From Desulfobacteraceae bacterium (lineage in GTDB: Bacteria > Desulfobacterota > DSM-4660 > Desulfatiglandales > HGW-15), in NCBI GenBank assembly GCA_003819975.1, contig RPPU01000013.1, positions 1-19,680 on the forward strand: a stretch of DNA of 19,680 nucleotides, written 5' to 3'. The notes beneath the pieces were generated by a model that saw only the letters and a program-made list of their open reading frames with translations, was not told the origin of the DNA and did no database searches. The translations under genes and the position numbers were made by a program. Shown here piece after piece: positions 14,012 to 19,680 of the stretch (positions are counted from its first letter, which is position 1; every line of letters starts with the position of its first letter).

Positions 14012-16411
14012 TCAGTTCAAAGATATGATCTTTGGAGGACTATCGCCGGATTTGGTTTGGACGGTTTTCCGCCTTTCTTTGGAAAAATGAGTTTGCATGA
14101 ACGTAACGATATCGGATTCATCATAGTTGATATGCAGTTTGTTTTTTAGATGCGTAAGATCATCATGTAGTTCCTGCGCATGTTGATAACGATGCTCACG
14201 GTCTTTGGCCAGACATTTCATGACGATATCGTTCAGTTCCATGGGCAATTCCGGTTTGATTTCGTTGATGGGAGGGATGTCCATTTTGGGAATGGTTTTC
14301 AGAGCGTCCATTTCGCTTTTAAAATTTTGAGCGATTTTTCCCGTTAAAAGCGTATAGGAGACTAGGCCGAGCGAATAGAGATCGGTCTGATGGTTGATCG
14401 GTTTTCCCAATACTTGTTCCGGTGTAAGATAAGCGAGTTTTCCCTTGATCGTGTCGTCATGCGCCAAAGGTCGGGTTCCGCCGATGGCCGCCCGGGAAAT
14501 GCCGAAATCGCTGATTTTGACTTCACCCTGAAATGAAACCAGAATGTTCTCCAGGCTGATGTCGCAATGAACCACGTTTAACGGTTCGCCGGTGGTATCG
14601 TCCTTTTTTGAGTGGGAGTAGTCCAAGCCCCGGGCGATTTTTGATATAATGTACATCGATTGAGCCATGGACAAGCCCGTTCCGAATCGCGTCAAAATTT
14701 CGCCTAGGTTTTTTCCTTCCACATATTCCATGGCCATAAAATAAACGTTTTCGATGCTTCCAAAATCGATGGTTTGTACAATATTGGGATGCCGCAGCAG
14801 CGCCGCCACCCGGGCTTCATGGATGAACATTTTAATGAAATCCGGATGCTCCGCCAGGTGCGGTCGAATTTTTTTTATGGCCACTATTTTACGGAAACCG
14901 TCCTCGCGAAGGTAATCGGCCAGAAAAAGTTCGGCCATGCCGCCCTGTCCGATTTTATTAAGTAAAATATAGGGGCCGATTTTCGTCAACCCTTCCATTC
15001 GTTTTTGGGATTGCAAAGCCTTGGCTTTTGAAGTCCGAATAATCCAGGCTATGATTGCCGCCGACAACAGCATATTGAATAGGAACCCGATCATTAAAAA
15101 CAGGCGATAGCGACGAATAGGGCCATGCAATAATTCGGATGAAAAAACAAAATATACTTTTCCGATTTTTTCGTCTAAAAAGCGGATATCCCGGGAAATA
15201 TGAAAGACCGTGCGCTCATCGGGTCCTAGCCCGTATTCAAACAAAGTTCCTTCCATGATTTTTACGGTTTCGGCATTTTTTAAAGGGGGCAAGGAGTGCG
15301 TGATCATCGCGGGTTCGGTGTGGGCGACGATTTTACCTTGATGGTCCACTATGATCACGGATAATAATCGGGGTTCTCCGCCATAATCGCCGACAGCCAT
15401 GTTCATTCTCAACAGATCTTCTTGCAGTAGTGGCATTCCGATTTTGTCGGCCAACCCATAAGTCAGAGAATAACCTTTCCGATAAAAAGCGGAATAGAGA
15501 CCGGAAACCGATGTATGGTAAATGTAAAAGGCGCCCAGATTGATCAAAAACCAGACGGCCAGACAGAGGCTTATTTGTTTTTTGTTACGGCTTATAGCTT
15601 CCCGTTCAAGGATTTTTCGATAAAGGTGCAAAAAAGTGATGGTGGAAAATTGTTTAATCCACCAAATCGTTTTGGATAAGCGGTTATTTCCATTCGAATC
15701 CGTGATTTCCGCGGACGTTGAGATCGTCTTTTTTTGACGAAACAGTCTATTTTTCAGCAAAAAGAGAAAAGAAAAATTCGGTATTGGAATGCGATATCCA
15801 AATAAGGGCCATCTCAGGATCGTATGACGATTCACATAAACCCAAACGCCCACCGGCCATAACAGAATCATGACGCTGAAGAGATAAAGGGCTGTAAAAC
15901 CTGTTTCGATATGATTCAATTTCGACGCGTGCAGCGAGAAGTGCAACTGCCCGATCTGGGCGCCGGACGATCGGATTCCGCTGGAAAAACAGATCAGTTT
16001 CCGACTAGCGGAAGAGCGGATTTCTTTGGAAAAAACATCATCGAGGATGATCATCGACGGCATTTGCGTAAGAGAAAAACATAGACTATCTTTAGCGGCC
16101 GACGTGACGATTTTATTGTCGCTATCCAAAACGACATAGGCTGCGACATCCGCGCGTTTTATGAAATCGTCGATTAAAACGTGAACGTTTTGAAAGTCTT
16201 TTTTTAATAGAGGGGGGGTTATAAGGCTTGAGATTTGTTTGGATAGAAGCACTCCGGATCGATGGATATCATTTTGCGCATGGTTCCGATATAATTGCAA
16301 GCAACCATAGACAAGGAAAATAAAACTGACCCAAAAGGCCAAGTATTTGACAAGCCATTTTTTAAATCCTTTGAATTCAAACATCGCTTGGGTCATTTTC
16401 CGTTGCTTCAT
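14012..16411 (-). CDS. Transmembrane Ser/Thr kinase with duplicated sensor module, non-RD
   Basis: The 799-residue protein has two TM-sensor-TM modules followed by a cytoplasmic kinase. Helices lie at about 21-41, 170-193, 280-300 and 436-458, enclosing extracytoplasmic segments 42-169 and 301-435. The kinase domain (about 480-755) shows GQGGMAEL (488-495), VAIK with Lys513, Glu532 in helix C, HCD with catalytic Asp617, Asn622, DFG (635-637) and TPE (663-665). All catalytic residues are present, but Arg of HRD is Cys616, making it a non-RD kinase. A kinase beside a T6SS recalls the PpkA threonine-phosphorylation pathway, yet here the kinase is C-terminal, unlike PpkA, so the symbol is not used. 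No cognate phosphatase is seen. Start ATG 16411 has GGAAGA ten bases upstream; strong promoter at 16465-16437. It is divergent from the LysM/TPR lipoprotein. Confidence 0.9.
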   Translation of the reverse strand: MKQRKMTQAMFEFKGFKKWLVKYLAFWVSFIFLVYGCLQLYRNHAQNDIHRSGVLLSKQISSLITPPLLKKDFQNVHVLIDDFIKRADVAAYVVLDSDNKIVTSAAKDSLCFSLTQMPSMIILDDVFSKEIRSSASRKLICFSSGIRSSGAQIGQLHFSLHASKLNHIETGFTALYLFSVMILLWPVGVWVYVNRHTILRWPLFGYRIPIPNFSFLFLLKNRLFRQKKTISTSAEITDSNGNNRLSKTIWWIKQFSTITFLHLYRKILEREAISRNKKQISLCLAVWFLINLGAFYIYHTSVSGLYSAFYRKGYSLTYGLADKIGMPLLQEDLLRMNMAVGDYGGEPRLLSVIIVDHQGKIVAHTEPAMITHSLPPLKNAETVKIMEGTLFEYGLGPDERTVFHISRDIRFLDEKIGKVYFVFSSELLHGPIRRYRLFLMIGFLFNMLLSAAIIAWIIRTSKAKALQSQKRMEGLTKIGPYILLNKIGQGGMAELFLADYLREDGFRKIVAIKKIRPHLAEHPDFIKMFIHEARVAALLRHPNIVQTIDFGSIENVYFMAMEYVEGKNLGEILTRFGTGLSMAQSMYIISKIARGLDYSHSKKDDTTGEPLNVVHCDISLENILVSFQGEVKISDFGISRAAIGGTRPLAHDDTIKGKLAYLTPEQVLGKPINHQTDLYSLGLVSYTLLTGKIAQNFKSEMDALKTIPKMDIPPINEIKPELPMELNDIVMKCLAKDREHRYQHAQELHDDLTHLKNKLHINYDESDIVTFMQTHFSKERRKTVQTKSGDSPPKIISLN

Positions 16412-16436
16412 GAGTTATTTTTCTTCCGGGATGGAA

Positions 16437-16465
16437 AATTTATTGCGATCGTGCCGAATTGTCAA
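16437..16465 (-). promoter_or_regulatory. Kinase promoter
   Basis: On the minus strand TTGACA (16465-16460), 17 bp, TAAATT (16442-16437). The -35 is perfect and the -10 matches four of six. The leader to the ATG at 16411 would be only about 20 nt. Confidence 0.55.
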
Positions 16466-16489
16466 GATTCTTCTGAACGTTCTTTTCCA

Positions 16490-16518
16490 TTGACACAAAT
16501 AGGAGTTTCTCATATATT
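16490..16518 (+). promoter_or_regulatory. Promoter of the LysM/TPR lipoprotein gene
   Basis: TTGACA (16490-16495), 17 bp, TATATT (16513-16518): 11 of 12 positions match the sigma70 consensus. Its -35 is 24 bp from the -35 of the divergent kinase promoter, so both could respond to one regulator. Confidence 0.65.
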
Positions 16519-16553
16519 TTTCGAAAAGGATTGCAATAGGGGATCTTCTCGAA

Positions 16554-18245
16554 ATGATTGATCATTCCTTCATGATAACGGCCGTGAGGGCCGTCCGCTT
16601 TTTTTTATTGCCGGCTTATCTGTCTTTCTATCTCTGCGGATGCGTCACTTCTATCGATACGGAAAAGCTCAATACCGCGGCGGCTGTTGCCGGTACCCGC
16701 AATGAGAGTCCGATGTTTTTCAATGAAGGCAATCGTTTTGAAAAAAACGGGAAATGGCTCGAAGCGCGGAACCATTACCGAACGGCTTTATGGATGGACC
16801 CGGAAAATTCCATGACCCTATATGCCCTCGGCAGAACCGAGGCGATGCTATATATGCTGGCCGAAAAAGCCTATCAAGAGGGCTTGAAATACCGGCAAGC
16901 CGCCGTAGATATTCAGGCGGAGGAAAAATTTTCGGAAGCCTTGCGCTATTGGCCGCAGCACTTGGGGCTTCAAAAAGATTTTTTGCCGATTGTCCAGGCT
17001 GAAAAATCCTATCAAAAAGGTCTTGAAGATATCCTCCAAGGCAGAAAACAAGGGGCCGAACGCCATTTTATAGACGCGCTGGCGGCGTGGCCGCAGCATT
17101 TTGCAGCCTTGAAAATGCTTTCCTCAAAATTATCGAATGCTTCCTACGACCGGGAAATCCGGGAAGAAGCAGCCAGACAATATTTATTTCAGGCGTTCGG
17201 TGCGGACTTTCTGAACGAATATGCCTCGGATCAAGGCTATTTCTCCATTCCGGCGCTTCCCCGAAATTATATTTTACATTCCATCAGGCCAAAGCAAACC
17301 CCGCGGGACATTGTATTCGCCTTTTATGGCGATCTGAGCCATTATTCGTTGTTCATGAATGCCAATCCTTTTCTATCGGATTTGACCCGGGTGCGACCGG
17401 GGATGATCGTGCGCATACCCATGACGGAAAAAATGAGGTCGGCTGATCCGTTTGTTTTTCAGCCGGCATACGACGGGCTTGTCGATTCCCGGAAAGACGA
17501 AACAAGGGCCAAAACATCCGCAAGTGTCGAATTTTTTAACTCCGGTATGAATTTTTTTTATGACGGCGAGTATTCAAAAGCTTTATCCGCTTTTCAGGAA
17601 AGCTTGAAGGGCGGCTTAAACGAAAAGCTCTGTCGGGAATATGCGGCGGAGTGCAATTTTCGAATCGGACTCGAGCGTTTCGATAAAAAAGATTACGGCT
17701 CCGCTAAAAACGAATTTCGCGAAGCGCTGCGCTATGATCCGAATTGCAGAAAATGCAAGGATTATATTAAAAAGTGCGAAGAGAACGATTCAGTGGGTTA
17801 TTATTCCCAGGCTCTTGAGCTTTACGAAGCGGGAAAATACCCGGAAGCCATAGCCGTTCTTAAGAAGAGTATTAAAAATTATCCGAATGATAATAAGGCG
17901 CCGGGCTTGGCGGCCCTCTGCCACTTGCAACGAGGCAAGGGTCATTATGAAGCAAAAAATTTCCTTGCAGCCAAAAAAGAATTTGAAAATGCCTTGAGTT
18001 ACGATAAAACCTGCGAGGAGTGTTCGGTTTATTCCCAAAAGATCGATGACTATTTTGCCGGTTATAAACAGGAACATTATGATAAGGGCTTTTCCTTTTT
18101 ATCGAAAAGAGAATTATCCAAAGCTGTTCAAGAATGGGAACTGGTATACGCCATCGACCCGAATTATAAGCAAGTGGAAAAAAATCTGACCACAGCCAAA
18201 GAATTGTTAAAACGGCTTCAAAAAATCAAGAAGAACAAGTCGTAA
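16554..18245 (+). CDS. LysM and TPR lipoprotein
   Basis: The 563-residue product has a signal segment ending in a lipobox-like LCGC with Cys30, so it is a probable lipoprotein facing the periplasm. Residues 52-220 contain helical TPR-like repeats (FNEGNRFEKNGKWLEARNHY; paired AL-WPQH motifs at 129-136 and 175-182). A LysM-like domain follows at about 239-289 (YILHSI, DIVFAFYGD, NANPFL, VRPGMIVRIP), the peptidoglycan-binding fold. Then further TPRs run from about 327 to 550 (FYDGEYSKALSAF, DKKDYGSAKNEFREAL, EAGKYPEAIAVLKKSI, EAKNFLAAKKEFENAL), with CRKC and CEEC pairs. AGGGGA lies about ten bases before the ATG; a later ATG at 16572 is also possible. Since TssL here lacks a wall-binding domain, this protein could supply that anchoring. 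That is inference from position. Confidence 0.85.
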   Translation: MIDHSFMITAVRAVRFFLLPAYLSFYLCGCVTSIDTEKLNTAAAVAGTRNESPMFFNEGNRFEKNGKWLEARNHYRTALWMDPENSMTLYALGRTEAMLYMLAEKAYQEGLKYRQAAVDIQAEEKFSEALRYWPQHLGLQKDFLPIVQAEKSYQKGLEDILQGRKQGAERHFIDALAAWPQHFAALKMLSSKLSNASYDREIREEAARQYLFQAFGADFLNEYASDQGYFSIPALPRNYILHSIRPKQTPRDIVFAFYGDLSHYSLFMNANPFLSDLTRVRPGMIVRIPMTEKMRSADPFVFQPAYDGLVDSRKDETRAKTSASVEFFNSGMNFFYDGEYSKALSAFQESLKGGLNEKLCREYAAECNFRIGLERFDKKDYGSAKNEFREALRYDPNCRKCKDYIKKCEENDSVGYYSQALELYEAGKYPEAIAVLKKSIKNYPNDNKAPGLAALCHLQRGKGHYEAKNFLAAKKEFENALSYDKTCEECSVYSQKIDDYFAGYKQEHYDKGFSFLSKRELSKAVQEWELVYAIDPNYKQVEKNLTTAKELLKRLQKIKKNKS

Positions 18246-18258
18246 GCGACGTTTTTTT
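18239..18258 (+). terminator. Weak possible terminator after the lipoprotein gene
   Basis: GTCG-TAAG-CGAC (18239-18250) forms a four-base-pair stem followed by G and seven T. The stem overlaps the stop codon and is short, so this is only a weak intrinsic terminator candidate. Confidence 0.3.
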
Positions 18259-18562
18259 GTGTTGGAGTCAAGAAAGCCTGGACTCAAACTCCATGACGAC
18301 CCTTTAATCCGGACAAGTCGGAATCTCGCGTTCCGTAGGGATATCGGTAGCATCTTAATCGGTATAACGGCAGAAAAGATAACTTATTGATATCTAAGGT
18401 TTTATTGTTAGGAGAGGATTTTAATCGCAAAAGCCATGCCCAGTATCAAATTTGACATTCTTTTCATAATCTTCTATAGTCCCATTTTTAGAAAAGAACA
18501 TTCGAAATTGTAATAATGAACGTTTCTCATAATAACCTGCCTGAGATAAGATAGGGAGAGAC
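18246..18562. other. Spacer between lipoprotein and regulator genes
   Basis: These 317 bases contain no gene I can support. Besides the possible terminator at the left end, GAGTC/GACTC arms at about 18265-18285 could form a small hairpin without a T run. The regulator promoter lies at the right. No 11-bp GTGAC-type repeats are visible here, so there is no sign of self-regulation by that element. Confidence 0.5.
18452..18480 (+). promoter_or_regulatory. Promoter of the SARP-type regulator gene
   Basis: TTGACA (18452-18457), 17 bp, TATAGT (18475-18480): a close sigma70 match (11 of 12). Transcription would begin near 18487, about 76 nt before the ATG. Confidence 0.65.
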
Positions 18563-19680
18563 ATGTCCTATCTGAGATTTTTTTTATTCGGTCTACCCCG
18601 CATTGAGCGTGAAGGCCATCTTCTATCCATCAACCGCCGCAAATCCCTGGCGTTAGCCGCGTACCTGGCCTTGAACCGGGAACCCCAAAGCCGTGACACG
18701 CTGGCCACATTTCTTTGGCCGGAATTCGATCAAAACACGGCCCGCGCTTCTTTGAGGACTACGCTCTGGCAACTGCGAAAACTTTTTGGGCCCGATATTC
18801 TTAAAATTGAACGGGAACATGTTGTTTTTATTCGAAGCCCTCTTTTTTGGGTTGACGTTAATCAGTTTCAAGATCTCGCGGCGGGATATAAATCGTCTGA
18901 ACATCCTGAGAGCGCCATAGACCCCGCGGGCATCCATTCATTGGCCCAAGCCGTTGAATTATATCGGGCTGAATTTATGGCGGGTTTTTTTCTCCAGGAT
19001 TGTGAACCTTTTGAAGATTGGAAGAGATCCCAAATCGACGGTTTAACTCGTGCCTTGATCGGTGCTCTGGGAAGACTGGTTGATTTTCATGATTCAATGA
19101 AAGCTTATGAACAAGCGGCTCAATACGCCCGTCATTGGCTAAAAACAGACCCTTTGGATGAGTCGGCCCATGGGCGTCTGATGAAGCTTTATTTGAAAAT
19201 GAATCAACCGGCCTCTGCTTTGCGCCAATATGAAGAATGCGTTCAAGTCCTGGGCACGGAACTTAACACAGAACCTCAAGAATTCTTAAAAAAATTGTAT
19301 CAAGACATTAAAAAACAGCGTACCATTTCGCAAACGGATGTTTCTCGGAAAGATCAACCGATCGTGTCGGTACCGAATAGATCCATGCAAACGGGGTTTT
19401 GCATAGGCAGGAAAAAAGAGCGCACCGAAATTTCCAAACTTTTGGCCGACCCGAACTGTCGATTGCTTAGTTTAACCGGTTTAGGCGGGATCGGGAAGAC
19501 CGTTTTGGCCCAGCAGGCCTTAATGGATAGCGCCGGAGCATTTGCCGATGGGGTGTGTTTCATTTCTTTAACCCATGTGAAATCTTTCGATTGGATTTCT
19601 CCCGCCATTGCAGAGGCGCTGAAACTCTCTTTTCCAATGGAAGAGGACCCCCAAAAATTGCTGATTCACCATATGGGGCA
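18563..19680 (+). CDS. SARP/AfsR-type regulator (winged helix, BTAD, NB-ARC), 3' end outside window
   Basis: The frame is open from ATG 18563 (GGGAGAG about five bases upstream) to the window edge, giving 372 residues. Residues 4-100 are an OmpR-like winged helix: RFFLFGLPRIE, RRKSLALAAYLAL, SRDTLATFLWPE, ARASLRTTLWQLRKLFG, then VDVNQF. Residues about 100-255 form the all-helical BTAD (ELYRAEFMAGFF, LKTDPLDESAHGRLMKLYLKMNQPASALRQYEEC). A linker leads to IGRKKERTEI and Walker A GLGGIGKT (306-313), the start of an NB-ARC/STAND ATPase. This order is that of AfsR-like activators, which bind 11-bp direct repeats overlapping the -35. TPR or other sensor repeats probably follow outside. Its target is unknown; the two 11-bp repeat arrays in this window are candidates. 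Confidence 0.88.
   Translation, partial: MSYLRFFLFGLPRIEREGHLLSINRRKSLALAAYLALNREPQSRDTLATFLWPEFDQNTARASLRTTLWQLRKLFGPDILKIEREHVVFIRSPLFWVDVNQFQDLAAGYKSSEHPESAIDPAGIHSLAQAVELYRAEFMAGFFLQDCEPFEDWKRSQIDGLTRALIGALGRLVDFHDSMKAYEQAAQYARHWLKTDPLDESAHGRLMKLYLKMNQPASALRQYEECVQVLGTELNTEPQEFLKKLYQDIKKQRTISQTDVSRKDQPIVSVPNRSMQTGFCIGRKKERTEISKLLADPNCRLLSLTGLGGIGKTVLAQQALMDSAGAFADGVCFISLTHVKSFDWISPAIAEALKLSFPMEEDPQKLLIHHMG

Noticed and set aside
1..19680. Sigma54 (-24/-12) promoters, tRNA or rRNA genes, transposases, integrases
   Set aside because: None of the characteristic patterns was seen in the spacers on either strand by eye.

Overview
The window is dominated by a type VI secretion system (T6SS) locus from a Gram-negative bacterium. 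It encodes an inner-membrane/outer-membrane secretion complex and two lipoproteins. The moderate base composition, the kinase glycine loop of the GQGGMAELFLA type, the BTAD/NB-ARC regulator and the dispersed element of the 'ATTTCTCnCTGCGnTCGAAATGACA' type suggest a deltaproteobacterium in the broad sense (Desulfobacterota-like). That placement is an inference with low certainty.

Left and centre (1-11553, minus strand) hold a long T6SS transcription unit. In transcription order it contains: a 653-residue Cys-rich protein of unknown function with a duplicated EYIxETxxIxP motif at its C-terminus; a TagH C-terminal-domain-like protein without an FHA domain; tssJ (lipoprotein); tssK (baseplate); tssL; tssM; tagF; then, after an internal promoter, tagJ/impE; then a repeat-rich gap; then the start of tssA, which leaves the window. 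Most junctions overlap or nearly touch. A strong sigma70-type promoter (TTGACA-17-TATAAA, 11553-11525) precedes the first gene. The sheath, tube, ClpV and remaining baseplate genes are not in the window and presumably follow tssA.

The gap between tagJ and tssA (229-725) carries a composite minisatellite: 21-bp units in blocks of four, separated by a repeated 33-bp segment. It overlaps five copies of a roughly 31-bp dispersed element, one of them inverted.

The middle right (11433-14011) is AT-rich and looks accessory. It holds a 131-residue orphan gene on the plus strand, a putative HEXXH metallopeptidase and another orphan on the minus strand, each with its own ribosome-binding site.

The right part (14012-19680) is regulatory. 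A transmembrane Ser/Thr kinase with a duplicated TM-sensor-TM module and a non-RD (HCD) catalytic loop is divergent from a LysM/TPR lipoprotein; two back-to-back promoters lie between them. Then comes the beginning of a SARP/AfsR-type regulator (winged helix, BTAD, NB-ARC P-loop), running off the window.

The most interesting signal is a set of 11-bp-period direct repeats (core C/T-GTGA-C/T-G). They lie upstream of a -10 box at two promoters: before the 131-residue orphan (six units) and before tagJ (about four to five units). In both, the units point toward the downstream gene and no good -35 box is present. Eleven-bp direct repeats overlapping the -35 are the known operator architecture of SARP regulators, and a SARP-type gene lies in the same window. 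I infer, without proof, that this regulator activates part of the T6SS. A kinase with candidate GarA/OdhI-like 'ETT' phospho-motifs in the first operon protein suggests a second, post-translational layer.
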